From NCBI GenBank assembly GCA_028279275.1, contig JANQOB010000018.1, forward strand, positions 1-64,000: a stretch of 64,000 bases of DNA, given 5' to 3'. The notes beneath the pieces are model-generated. The model was not told the DNA's origin. It did no database searches and worked only from the letters and a program-made list of their open reading frames with translations. Shown in pieces: positions 9,575-17,939 of this stretch. Source of the stretch: Gammaproteobacteria bacterium (GTDB taxonomy: Bacteria > Pseudomonadota > Gammaproteobacteria > UBA4575). The translations under genes were made by a program, and so were the position numbers. How positions within the stretch are numbered: position 1 is the stretch's first letter; every line of letters begins with the position of its first letter.

Positions 9575-9958
9575 TTATTCTTTTACTTTTGTATATGTTC
9601 GATTACTTGGAATAACGCTTCTCACCCCACCCCTAGGGTCAGGTACATCACCCTTATATCTGGGGATTAGATGAATATGCGTATGTGGCACAGATTGACC
9701 AGCTGCTTCACTTACATTGATACCAATATTATAGGAATCTGGTTTATGCTTTTTCTCAACTAACGCTTTAGCAAAATGAACAGCTTTCCAAAGCTCAGCA
9801 ATCTCTTCTTGGGTGCAGTCAAAATAATTCGGTACATGTCGGTTTGGAACAATGAGCAAATGCCCTGGTGATGCTGGATATTTATCTTCACTGATAAATG
9901 TTAACTCGCCCTGATGAATAAGATCCACTCTGCGACAAAAAATACAATCAGAATCCAT
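9575..9958 (-). CDS. HIT-family nucleotide hydrolase/transferase
   Basis: 127 aa, the usual HIT protein length. The signature 'VPHTHIHLIPRY' (His-x-His-x-His, about residues 92-97) holds the catalytic histidine, and the N-terminal 'CIFCRR' matches the zinc-binding CxxC of many bacterial HIT proteins. The C-terminal 'DPRGGVRSVIP' is typical of the Fhit/Ap4A-hydrolase-like subgroup. It likely cleaves nucleotidyl phosphoramidates or dinucleotide polyphosphates. It lies just upstream of the GalT-like gene in the same direction. No clear ribosome site precedes the ATG. Confidence 0.9.
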   Translation of the reverse strand: MDSDCIFCRRVDLIHQGELTFISEDKYPASPGHLLIVPNRHVPNYFDCTQEEIAELWKAVHFAKALVEKKHKPDSYNIGINVSEAAGQSVPHTHIHLIPRYKGDVPDPRGGVRSVIPSNRTYTKVKE

Positions 9959-10206
9959 AGTGGTTTTGATATTACCGTCGCTTGTTTTAATCCTCCAACA
10001 TTTTCTTTTGATTCTGTCATATACCTTTTCAATACTCGTTGAGTAAATAGCATTAATGAATGCTTGAATGTAGCGATTAAGGCGGGTAATCCATCGTATC
10101 GCACACTTGAGTATGCAATTTCTTGCATATTTAATGAGTTAGGTGATAAAAGGCTCTGAATGCAAAATATTTTCACATAACACAAGCCTGAACAAAAACT
10201 CTTAAT

Positions 10207-11688
10207 ATGTATGAGTTAAATGACCTCAAGGTCTTAATCAGATCTAAAACTCCGATTATTGTTATCGAGACACACGAAGAAGCGCGTGTGCTGAAATTAT
10301 TCAGGCAATTAATCAACGAGTTACCCAGCCAATTATATAAGTGGGCGATCACCGAAGGATTGCAAAGAATTGATGTAGAAAATATGCAGCCGCAAGCATT
10401 TAACAAGGAGCCGCTTGAAGCGCTTAAACATATACGTGGCGGCTCACAGTCAGGAATTTATCTGTTTATGGATTTTCACCCATATATGGAAGATCCATTT
10501 AATGTGCGCACTATTAAAGAAATTGCTCTGCAGTATGAAGAGAAGCCTAATACTTTAGTATTTGTTAGCCACAACTTAAAAATACCTGCCGAACTTGAAA
10601 AGTTCGTAGCACATTTTGAATTGCGTTTACCGGCTACCAAAGAATTGAGAAACATCGTTATCCAGGAAGCTATTCGTTGGCAAGGTAAAAAAAGTAACAA
10701 CAATGTCATCCAGGACAACGAAGTTGTTGATTTGCTCGCACGTAATTTAACCGGTTTACCTGAACAAGATGTGCGACGTTTAGCACGTCAAGCAATTGCA
10801 GAAGATGGCGCACTAACGACAACTGATTTATCTGAAATCATGGCGGCAAAATATCGTTTATTAAGCCGTGATAATGGGTTGTCATTTGAATACGATACTG
10901 CAAAATTTTCAGATGTAGCTGGAATGAAGAATTTAAAAAAGTGGTTGAGTCAAAGAAAAGAAATATTTATAGCTGAAACACCGCCTAAAGGACTCGATAG
11001 ACCAAAAGGTGTGCTTCTTATTGGAGTACAAGGTAGTGGCAAAAGTTTAACCGCCAAAGCAATTGCAGGTGTATGGGGTTTACCATTATTGCGTTTAGAT
11101 ATGGGAAGCTTGTTTAATAAATTCATTGGTGAAACGGAAAAAAATCTACGTGATGCTATTAAAACAGCTGAAACTATGTCTCCTTGTGTGTTATGGATTG
11201 ATGAAATAGAAAAAGGTATCAGCAGTGGTGACGATACAACGGGTACAAGTGATAGAGTTCTGGGCACTATTCTTACATGGATGGCGGAACGCAAACATCC
11301 CGTGTTTTTAGCCATTACTGCGAACAATATAGAAGCACTTCCGCCTGAGTTGATTCGTAAAGGTCGATTAGATGAAATTTTCTTCGTTGATTTGCCAGAC
11401 TGCGAGACGAGACAGGAAATCTTTCGTATTCATTTAAAAAAGCGTGATGTCGCAACGGATAAATTTGATTTAGAAAGACTTTCGCAGATTAGTGAAGGGT
11501 TTTCTGGTGCAGAGATTGAACAAGCTGTCGTTTCTGCTTTATATGCAGCACATGCTGAAAATTCTCATCTTAAACAAATTCAAGTACTTGAAGAATTACT
11601 GAATACCAAGCCTTTATCCGTGGTAATGGCAGAAAAAGTAGAACAATTAAGAAATTGGGCTAGCACACGCACTGTTAGTGCTAATTAA
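10207..11688 (+). CDS. Ycf46/SpoVK-like AAA+ ATPase
   Basis: 493 aa. Residues 1-230 form an N-terminal domain that looks like a degenerate AAA module ('KTPIIVIETHEEARVLKLF', no Walker A). Residues 235-480 are a complete classic AAA module: Walker A 'GVQGSGKSLTAKAIAG', Walker B 'CVLWIDEIEKGI', sensor 1 'LAITANNIEALPPELIRKGRLDE' (shortened here in description), and an arginine finger in 'RKGR'. The arrangement matches the Ycf46 family of cyanobacteria and plastids, reported to affect inorganic-carbon use in cyanobacteria; its role in sulfur oxidisers is not established. It stands alone and ends convergently with a lipoprotein gene. Confidence 0.85.
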   Translation: MYELNDLKVLIRSKTPIIVIETHEEARVLKLFRQLINELPSQLYKWAITEGLQRIDVENMQPQAFNKEPLEALKHIRGGSQSGIYLFMDFHPYMEDPFNVRTIKEIALQYEEKPNTLVFVSHNLKIPAELEKFVAHFELRLPATKELRNIVIQEAIRWQGKKSNNNVIQDNEVVDLLARNLTGLPEQDVRRLARQAIAEDGALTTTDLSEIMAAKYRLLSRDNGLSFEYDTAKFSDVAGMKNLKKWLSQRKEIFIAETPPKGLDRPKGVLLIGVQGSGKSLTAKAIAGVWGLPLLRLDMGSLFNKFIGETEKNLRDAIKTAETMSPCVLWIDEIEKGISSGDDTTGTSDRVLGTILTWMAERKHPVFLAITANNIEALPPELIRKGRLDEIFFVDLPDCETRQEIFRIHLKKRDVATDKFDLERLSQISEGFSGAEIEQAVVSALYAAHAENSHLKQIQVLEELLNTKPLSVVMAEKVEQLRNWASTRTVSAN

Positions 11689-11707
11689 AAACTGCTGATT
11701 TACAGCA

Positions 11708-12298
11708 TTAGAAAAATTCGCAGTCCTTATAAAAACCTTTTGCTCCGGATGTAATAGTTTGTAAATCACTAGATAAATTTTGTGCAAAGTGAATAATATT
11801 TAAATAATCACCATCGATTGAAAACAATAATTCACGCACTTCCTCCTCTTCATCCCATTTTATATAAGTATTTGCCAATAGCACTTCAGCATCACCAACA
11901 TAATCAAACTGTTCCCACTTAACTTCTACTATGTCGGTGTTTTGAGTTAAATATAAATTAAAATAGTCCTCTTTTGCTCGGTCTAGTTGCAATCTTCTAG
12001 CTTCTGGAGAATTTGAAGACTTATCTATCATTGCAAGTTTATGTTTGCCGATTAGCAAGTGATCCAAACGCCATAATAGACCCAGCTTTAAACTAAACGT
12101 TACCGTCTCGCCAATTTCATTACTTCGATCACTTATTTCTAATTTAGAACTTAGTGCACCACCGGGCAACTTGCACTTAAAGGAGCCAGACTTAGGTTCA
12201 TAATGATTAAAACTTAGATGCCCACTTAGTAAAACTGCAACACAACCAGATAAAACAAATAAAAAAAGCAGGAAAAGTAGTGATCGGCACACACGCAT
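11708..12298 (-). CDS. Hypothetical lipoprotein
   Basis: About 196 aa and not recognised. The N-terminus from the ATG at 12298 is a lipoprotein signal (MRVCR, long Leu/Phe run, lipobox LSGC). An ATG 39 bases upstream would bury the signal peptide, so I prefer the internal start, although neither has a good ribosome site. The mature part is a beta-rich domain with repeated Trp/Tyr-Asp pairs and no motif I can assign. It lies convergent with the Ycf46-like gene and is the last of three small envelope-protein genes reading the same way. Confidence 0.65.
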   Translation of the reverse strand: MRVCRSLLFLLFLFVLSGCVAVLLSGHLSFNHYEPKSGSFKCKLPGGALSSKLEISDRSNEIGETVTFSLKLGLLWRLDHLLIGKHKLAMIDKSSNSPEARRLQLDRAKEDYFNLYLTQNTDIVEVKWEQFDYVGDAEVLLANTYIKWDEEEEVRELLFSIDGDYLNIIHFAQNLSSDLQTITSGAKGFYKDCEFF

Positions 12299-12356
12299 GA
12301 TGAGACATTTTTGTGCGTCACTGCGTGCATAGAACATAGCTATACGGTATAGAAGT

Positions 12357-12746
12357 TTATGGAAGATTTTGCACTATGGGTCCAAGTATTTCATTAAGAT
12401 CAGGGTTCAATAATATCCTTCTTTGCTCTTCCATCACTTGTGTAACCTCCCCACAATGAAATTGGTTATTTTGAAATTTCTTAATAAAAAGTTTTTTTTC
12501 TTCTTGATTAAGCTGATTAAAATCTTTACCTGCAATCAGCTGTGAAGATTTCAGGCGCACTAATTCTTGTTCTATTTGTGGTTTATATAGTTTTGCAGAA
12601 TCTCGGCTCTTAACTTTTTGTAACAAAGTCTTAAGCGTTGAATATTCTCTTGCAAAGCTATCTTTATCATTAGCAATATTTTCGCCTGCGTAGAGTGGTG
12701 CAGCTAACAATAAAGTCAAAGTAATTACTACTATTCTTAACATCAA
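12357..12746 (-). CDS. Hypothetical secreted protein
   Basis: 129 aa with an N-terminal signal peptide (MMLRIVVITLTLLLAAPLYA, cleavage after the last Ala). The mature part is charged and helical, with a run of Lys/Glu/Gln around residues 40-95 and one Cys near residue 98. I do not recognise the family. It lies 10 bases downstream of the 162-aa lipoprotein gene and 58 bases upstream of the next lipoprotein gene, all in the same direction, so the three are probably one transcript of envelope proteins. Confidence 0.6.
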   Translation of the reverse strand: MMLRIVVITLTLLLAAPLYAGENIANDKDSFAREYSTLKTLLQKVKSRDSAKLYKPQIEQELVRLKSSQLIAGKDFNQLNQEEKKLFIKKFQNNQFHCGEVTQVMEEQRRILLNPDLNEILGPIVQNLP

Positions 12747-12756
12747 CTTATAAGGA

Positions 12757-13245
12757 TTATCTCATTTGTGCGCCAGGAGGTTTTAAAGGAGGACCGCCCA
12801 TAATTAAATCTAAGGTATTACGCAAAGCCCAAGCTTGATCATGGTGATCATCGGTTTCAGCAGCCTTAGCTAAACCTGCCTGCAATGCATCACTTAAATT
12901 CATGCAATCATCTTTTATGGTAAACAATATCTTATAGACTGTACCTTCATAAATTCGTTTCGTAAGGCTCACACCACCCGCATTAAATACACGTGTCCCC
13001 AGTTGGATTGTTTCAGCAGTAGTTAATAATGCGTTGCCAAAGTGTGGACAATTTTCCTTTAAGTCTGCTTTAAACTGGCGGGGATCTGCTGCTGCATCCT
13101 CATAAACTTGAAGTTGCCTCTTTTGAATCTCTTCTGCACTCAATTCAGATAATTTTTTTTGATCATTTAAGCATGCAGTTAATAACAACATCGCAATTAA
13201 ATTAATAATTAAGTATTTAGATGTGTTACTACTATAAATATTCAT
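12757..13245 (-). CDS. Hypothetical lipoprotein
   Basis: 162 aa with a lipoprotein signal (hydrophobic 'YLIINLIAMLLLTAC', lipobox LTAC). The mature domain has a repeated Ala/Leu/Lys helical pattern and two more cysteines ('ENCPHFG' and 'DDCMNL') that could form a disulfide. No family is recognised. I chose the second of two adjacent ATGs because GAGGGA lies five to six bases before it. It is the first gene of the three-gene envelope row that ends at 11708. Confidence 0.6.
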   Translation of the reverse strand: MNIYSSNTSKYLIINLIAMLLLTACLNDQKKLSELSAEEIQKRQLQVYEDAAADPRQFKADLKENCPHFGNALLTTAETIQLGTRVFNAGGVSLTKRIYEGTVYKILFTIKDDCMNLSDALQAGLAKAAETDDHHDQAWALRNTLDLIMGGPPLKPPGAQMR

Positions 13246-13439
13246 CATTTCCCTCACTACTGAAAATAGAGCATATCAAATATAGATCAATTCGAGGGTT
13301 TTAAACACAAGAAGCAGCAATGAAAAAGAAAAGCTTTAATGGAATAGCCTTATACATTTAGATAAGTTGTATCAACTTTATTACTATCGCTGTCAATTTA
13401 AATTACCTTCAAGAAAATCAACAGCAGTTCTAAAATTTT

Positions 13440-15284
13440 TTAAAACATTTCAGAAGAATCTACTTCCGTTTTCGTTTCTACTTCCGCATTACGTGTTGGA
13501 ATATGATCACCTGTAATCATTTGACTATAACTCATACCAGGACCCACCATTGGATATACCCCTGCATCCGGATCTATCATCACTTCAATAAATGCAGGTC
13601 CATCAAATTCCATAAATTCTTTAATTACTTTTGGCAAGTCTGCCTTGTTTTCTAAACGTACTGCATATTCATAGCCATCTGCTTCCGCCGCTTTGATAAA
13701 ATCTTTTTTATGTAATGATTTATCACTTGCAGACAGCCGCCCTTTAAAAAATAGCTTTTGCCATTGTTTAACCATGCCATCGCCTAAGTTATTTAGCACA
13801 ACAACTTTTATGGGTAACTTGTAAGTTGTAACAGTTTCCAGCTCGCCTAAATTCATGCGCATACTGGCATCACCATCTATATCGATGACGATTAAATCAG
13901 GCCTGGCAAACTGTGCGCCTATAGCAGCAGGTAAACCAAAACCCATAGTGCCCATACTTCCAGAGGTCAACCAAAGACGAGGTGATTTGAAATCAAAATA
14001 CTGTGCAGCCCACATTTGATGCTGTCCCACACCAGTACTAATTACGGCTTCACCTTTAGCATACTTATTTAATTCCTCAATTACTGCATAGGGTTGTATA
14101 AAGTCAGCTTGCTTATCATAGTTCATTGCATAGGTGGTTTTTAATTTATCAACATGTTGATGCCAGTCTTTATAATCAGGTGCAATAAAATTATTTACTC
14201 CATAGTCGAGCAATTTAGTCATTGCTTGGGGTAACAAACCTACGTGATACCAATCCACAGTTTTAACTTTGTGAATTTCGGATGGATCAATATCAAAATG
14301 CGCGATAAATTTTGCTTTTGGGGCGAACTTATCAGGCACAGCTGCAACACGGTCATCAAAACGTGCGCCAATAGCAATCAAGAAATCACAATCATCTACT
14401 GCATAATTAGCAAAAGCAGTACCGTGCATACCAAGCATATGTAAGGAACGATCTTCGGTGGTGTCATACGCGCCAATTCCCATTAACGTAGTAACAACTG
14501 GTATTTTAAAATGATCAGCAAAGGCACGAAGACCAACAGAAGCATCTCCATTGATTACACCACCACCTGCATAAATAAGAGGTCGTTTTGCTTTTTCAAA
14601 AGCTGAATAAAAAGACTTGCAGTCTTCATCAGACAAAATATTTTCAGCTACTTCTTCGATACGCTCTCGATAACCACGTATCGGCAATTGACCTTTACCT
14701 TGGAAAACACCTTCCCAATTTTGGACATCTTTGGGGATATCGATCACAACTGGCCCGGGTCGACCAGTGCGTGCAATTTCAAACGCAGTACGTATGGTTG
14801 ATTCAAGTTTTTCGGGATCGGTAACCAAAAATATGTGTTTTGCAACAGCGCCCATAATGTTGGCAATCGGCGCTTCTTGGAAACCATCACTACCAATTGC
14901 AGGTGTCGGCACCTGACCACTAATCACTACAATAGGAATAGAGTCTGCCATGCAATCACGCACCGGAGTTACGGTGTTGGTCGCTCCAGGGCCTGAGGTC
15001 ACCATTACCACACCCACCTTACCACTTGCGCGTGCATAACCCGATGCCATAAACCCAGCACCTTGCTCATTGGCAGGAACAATGAGCGGCATAGATTCGT
15101 TGGTTTCCGCATTGAAACGAAACACAGCGTCATAGGTAGGCAGTATCGCACCTCCACTATAACCAAAAATCACATCGGTACCTTCTTGTGCCAACACTTG
15201 CACAATAATGTCCGAGCCGGTCATTTTTGTACCCGCTAATGGATGTTCATCTTGTTTGGCCAATGCTTGCTGCATAAATCTCAA
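13440..15284 (-). CDS. ilvB: Acetolactate synthase, large (catalytic) subunit
   Basis: 614-aa thiamine-diphosphate enzyme that condenses two pyruvates (or pyruvate and 2-oxobutyrate) in branched-chain amino-acid synthesis. Visible are the catalytic Glu segment 'VPANEQGAGFMASGYAR', the FAD/central domain ('IAIGARFDDRVA'), and the ThDP/Mg motif 'IDGDASMRMNLGELETV...LNN'. The size fits the large subunit with a few extra N-terminal residues. The regulatory small subunit (ilvN/ilvH) normally follows directly; here the 182 bases after the stop hold no such gene and the next gene is a lipoprotein. Either the small subunit is elsewhere or this enzyme works without it. Confidence 0.93.
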   Translation of the reverse strand: MRFMQQALAKQDEHPLAGTKMTGSDIIVQVLAQEGTDVIFGYSGGAILPTYDAVFRFNAETNESMPLIVPANEQGAGFMASGYARASGKVGVVMVTSGPGATNTVTPVRDCMADSIPIVVISGQVPTPAIGSDGFQEAPIANIMGAVAKHIFLVTDPEKLESTIRTAFEIARTGRPGPVVIDIPKDVQNWEGVFQGKGQLPIRGYRERIEEVAENILSDEDCKSFYSAFEKAKRPLIYAGGGVINGDASVGLRAFADHFKIPVVTTLMGIGAYDTTEDRSLHMLGMHGTAFANYAVDDCDFLIAIGARFDDRVAAVPDKFAPKAKFIAHFDIDPSEIHKVKTVDWYHVGLLPQAMTKLLDYGVNNFIAPDYKDWHQHVDKLKTTYAMNYDKQADFIQPYAVIEELNKYAKGEAVISTGVGQHQMWAAQYFDFKSPRLWLTSGSMGTMGFGLPAAIGAQFARPDLIVIDIDGDASMRMNLGELETVTTYKLPIKVVVLNNLGDGMVKQWQKLFFKGRLSASDKSLHKKDFIKAAEADGYEYAVRLENKADLPKVIKEFMEFDGPAFIEVMIDPDAGVYPMVGPGMSYSQMITGDHIPTRNAEVETKTEVDSSEMF

Positions 15285-15381
15285 AGGATTACGTTACTTC
15301 ATTAATATCGACTATAACGTTAATTACATAACAGACCAAGTCATCTAAATTGCTAGTTTCTAAAATCGACAACGGAAAAAC

Positions 15382-15409
15382 AAAAAAAGCCCTCAAATGA
15401 GGGCCTTTT
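15382..15409 (-). terminator. Rho-independent terminator after the 53-aa gene
   Basis: Perfect 6-bp stem GCCCTC/GAGGGC (15389-15404) with a 4-base loop; on the minus strand it is followed by seven T. It sits 36 bases after the stop of the small gene at 15445 and ends the row of genes reading down from 20 kb. Confidence 0.85.
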
Positions 15410-15444
15410 CATTCATATTGGCAAAGCTGTATTTATAGTACAAC

Positions 15445-15606
15445 TCAAGGTCGTTTTGGTATCGAATATTCAGCTTCTTTCTGGAAGGATTTCCAGATAG
15501 TTTCGTAACCCACGAAACCCTTGTCATTGGCCTCTAATTGGCGTGTTTTGTAATACTCTGTTTCACCCTCTGGGACCTTGGGTCTGGTATTTTGTTGCTC
15601 GCTCAT
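15445..15606 (-). CDS. Small 53-aa soluble protein, unknown function
   Basis: A short reading frame of 53 codons starting MSEQQNTRPKVPEGETEYYK and ending in KRP. It has a good ribosome site (GAAGGGA five bases before the ATG) and is followed 36 bases later by a strong terminator, so I take it as a real gene. The product is charged and aromatic (several Tyr, one Trp), without membrane segment or cysteine. I do not recognise a family. It is separated by 140 bases from the paralogue pair upstream, so it may have its own promoter or be the last gene of that row. Confidence 0.65.
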   Translation of the reverse strand: MSEQQNTRPKVPEGETEYYKTRQLEANDKGFVGYETIWKSFQKEAEYSIPKRP

Positions 15607-15746
15607 AAATCCCTTCCGCTAATAATTTAAATTGTTCAGTCAGATAATATTAGCAAACTAGCCCTTCGAGATGACTATTTCTATTTATCTATACTAAGAA
15701 TATATCTATAGATAGACACCACTCAGTAAGTTACTTACGCTGCTTA

Positions 15747-16373
15747 TCAATCTGACCCAAACGGGTCATCTGACAGAATAATACTGACATAGGGTGCATA
15801 GGTGAGTACCGCGCCCTGGCCGGACTCTAACTCGTTAAATACCGTAGCAACCCTAACCAATTTTGAATGATCATGCGGCGCTTGTTTGAGTGACTCTAGT
15901 GCAGCAATAAGCGGTAGGATCTCGTCGTTGTTTACATAGGTTTGCAACATATTAATTGCATTCTCAAGCCCTTCAACACTGATACGTTTATTTTTGCCAA
16001 CATCTTCTGGAGTAACTTCATCAAACTCGGGTGGTTCTTCATATAAATTACCATTAAGTGTTGCGGGTTTACTCGTGACGCTGATTCCGGAAATCGCATT
16101 GTATTCTTGCAGTGCTTTCTGTTTAAGCGTTGAAACAAATTCGTTAAATTCAGTAACGTTTGGTTTAGACAAAGATAATGCCAATAACGGCTCTCCGTTA
16201 ACGCGACTTACGAATTCAAGATGTGAGCGCGTAATAAGGGGTTCCGGATTAAGCACCGCTAATGTGACACTAAGCGTTTCATCTTTTCCAGACTTAACAA
16301 GAACTTGATCATCAATAATTTCAAATTCGCGGGTACCTTTGAAAAGATTTTTTTGTATAAGTTTGGTGCGCAT
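15747..16373 (-). CDS. Unknown protein: duplicated domain plus C-terminal extension
   Basis: 208 aa, unrecognised. Residues 1-100 are clearly paralogous to the whole protein encoded just upstream (16375-16692): both have 'REFE', then '(V/I)...NPEP(L/I)I', 'S.LEF.SRV', and 'KPN..EFN.FV'. Residues 100-208 are an extra domain: an acidic Pro-rich linker ('EEPPEFDEVTPEDVG') followed by a helical part. I chose the ATG at 16373 because it follows the upstream stop by one base (TGA-A-ATG), a pattern of translational coupling; longer in-frame starts overlap the neighbour. No signal peptide, so cytoplasmic. Confidence 0.7.
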   Translation of the reverse strand: MRTKLIQKNLFKGTREFEIIDDQVLVKSGKDETLSVTLAVLNPEPLITRSHLEFVSRVNGEPLLALSLSKPNVTEFNEFVSTLKQKALQEYNAISGISVTSKPATLNGNLYEEPPEFDEVTPEDVGKNKRISVEGLENAINMLQTYVNNDEILPLIAALESLKQAPHDHSKLVRVATVFNELESGQGAVLTYAPYVSIILSDDPFGSD

Positions 16374-16374
16374 T

Positions 16375-16692
16375 TCATTTAGAAGCATTAATTCCAGCAA
16401 ATGAGTCAAACTCTTTTTTGGCTTTGGTTTTAACAGCCTCAACAAAAGCATTAAATTCTTTTTTGTTGGGTTTATTCAAATACAAAGATATTAGGGGTCT
16501 ACACTTCACGCGACTATGAAACTCCAGACGAGATTTACTTATTATGGGTTCTGGATTAATCATAGCCAACTCAACCTCAAAATCTTTATTTTCATCAAGC
16601 AGACTGTTCACTTTGACTTTTACAATATCATCACGTAACTCAAATTCACGCTTACCATATAAAATATGTTTTTGAGTTATTTTTAGTGACAT
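16375..16692 (-). CDS. Unknown protein, single copy of the duplicated domain
   Basis: 105 aa, unrecognised. The sequence aligns along its length with the first half of the next gene's product (about one-third or more identical by eye), including 'GKREFELRDD', 'AMINPEPIISKSRLEF' and 'NKPNKKEFNAFV'. The alternating pattern suggests a small beta-sheet fold with a C-terminal helix, somewhat like PH-like or Yop-type small domains, but this is only a guess. Its stop is one base from the next ATG, so the two proteins are probably translated together and may form a complex. Confidence 0.7.
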   Translation of the reverse strand: MSLKITQKHILYGKREFELRDDIVKVKVNSLLDENKDFEVELAMINPEPIISKSRLEFHSRVKCRPLISLYLNKPNKKEFNAFVEAVKTKAKKEFDSFAGINASK

Positions 16693-16699
16693 CGTTTTT

Positions 16700-17026
16700 C
16701 TAATTGATAGTGCCTGACATTTCTATCATTTCTGAAACTTCTAGTGTGCCGCCAATTTCTAAAAAAGGGCATGCTTTAGCAGCCGCAAGTGCATCCTGCA
16801 AAGTTTCAAATTTTAAAATACTCATTCCAGACATCAGCGTACTCGTTCCTGGCTGAGTTCTACCGTCTTTATAGACAGTATGTGTGTCTTTAAATGGAAT
16901 TGCAGGACTCACAACAGAATCCCCAAGATCTTGCAACCATTTTTGGTATTTCTCAAAATGCTTTTTACCCTCTTCAGGGTTGCTGGGATGCTCACCACCC
17001 AGGTAAATGAATATATATTGTGTCAA
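16700..17026 (-). CDS. YCII/DGPF-domain protein
   Basis: 108 aa. The fold pattern is that of the YCII-related/DGPF dimeric alpha-beta barrel: 'YIFIYLGGEHPSNPEEGKKH' at the start, 'WLQDLGDSVV', and the C-terminal 'DALAAAKACPFLEIGGTLEV' segment typical of this family. Such proteins are small enzymes or binding proteins of mostly unknown role. It is 7 bases upstream of the paralogue pair and 30 bases downstream of the 290-aa gene, on the same strand, so it is part of the same row. Confidence 0.78.
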   Translation of the reverse strand: MTQYIFIYLGGEHPSNPEEGKKHFEKYQKWLQDLGDSVVSPAIPFKDTHTVYKDGRTQPGTSTLMSGMSILKFETLQDALAAAKACPFLEIGGTLEVSEMIEMSGTIN

Positions 17027-17056
17027 GAATAATCCTTTTACTTTATGTACTCTAAT

Positions 17057-17929
17057 CTATAGATAATGTATCCCATCTCTGCGCTTATGCAACGCGGGTT
17101 GATCTTCTGTCGTTCCTCTTATTTTTGCCTCAACAAGTATGGCGTTCATTAAAGCTTGATCAACTATTTCTGGGTAGAGAGGATAAAAACGTGCTACCTC
17201 TAGCGCAAAACTTTTTGCATTTATTTCTAACTGTCTTCGTAGTTCTTGATTTAAACCATGTAGCATCAATAAGCGAGGAGACTGGCGAATTAGATAACGT
17301 TGGCATAAATTGATGCTTTCTTCCTCTTGCCAATCTTCAGACAACATAAATGTAGGAAACAAATACTCTTCACTTGAGCTTCGCGTAAACCACTTAGCCT
17401 TGGGATTTATCCCAGCCCTCTCTGCCACTAATCTTTCCAAGCGATAATTTACTGGCGCAGCAGCATAAGACTTTTCCTCTTCAGTGGATTCTATTGGCAT
17501 CACAGCTGCTGGTAGTGCTGTCCATTCTGGACGAGAAGGATACGCATTCATCTGTTCGGGATTTTTTGCTGAAAATATTAACGCTAATGGTGATTGATGC
17601 TTTTCATCCAGCAACCAATATTCATAACGATCAGCTGCAGGGAATGGCAAAGAAACATCCGTAAGAAAATCCGTTAATTCAAGAATACGCTCATCGACTT
17701 CTTGTCCCTCTAATATTGATTCTAGTTTATTTTGTTTAATTTCGCTGTCACTAATAGTTACTGCGCGTCTAAAAATATTGTTTCTACTTTGACTGCCATT
17801 ACCGGTGCGAAGAAATTGAATTTCCCAGGTTTGCCCATCAACTGTGATCGCCCTTGCACGTTCAGACTCTGCAATTTGTGCCAACCCATAATAGGGAGGC
17901 AAGAGACGTTGAGAATAGGTCTTTATCAT
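17057..17929 (-). CDS. Conserved-looking unknown protein, 290 aa
   Basis: Unrecognised cytoplasmic protein without signal peptide or membrane segment. Features seen: an N-terminal 'YYGLAQIAESERARAITVDGQ' segment, a central Asp/Pro-rich part, and a C-terminal helical region rich in Leu/Arg/Gln ('LRRQLEINAKSFALEVARFYP'). Two Trp-Phe-type motifs ('KAKWFTRSSSEEYLFPTFM') could mark a binding face. It overlaps nothing, starts 10 bases after the TPR gene ends, and ends 30 bases before the YCII gene. Its neighbours suggest a partner of the TPR protein, which is inference. Confidence 0.65.
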   Translation of the reverse strand: MIKTYSQRLLPPYYGLAQIAESERARAITVDGQTWEIQFLRTGNGSQSRNNIFRRAVTISDSEIKQNKLESILEGQEVDERILELTDFLTDVSLPFPAADRYEYWLLDEKHQSPLALIFSAKNPEQMNAYPSRPEWTALPAAVMPIESTEEEKSYAAAPVNYRLERLVAERAGINPKAKWFTRSSSEEYLFPTFMLSEDWQEEESINLCQRYLIRQSPRLLMLHGLNQELRRQLEINAKSFALEVARFYPLYPEIVDQALMNAILVEAKIRGTTEDQPALHKRRDGIHYL

Positions 17930-17939
17930 ATTTCTAAAC

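Noticed and set aside
9287..9670. 127-codon plus-strand frame across the GalT-like and HIT genes
   Set aside because: Antisense to two recognisable enzymes, no ribosome site, no family features.
9901..10185. 94-codon minus-strand frame upstream of the HIT gene
   Set aside because: Overlaps the HIT start in another frame. A GGAGG at about 9991 has no start codon at the right distance, so I left it out.
15703..15714. 12-bp palindrome TATCTATAGATA
   Set aside because: AT-only repeat-like stretch in an AT-rich gap; likely chance.
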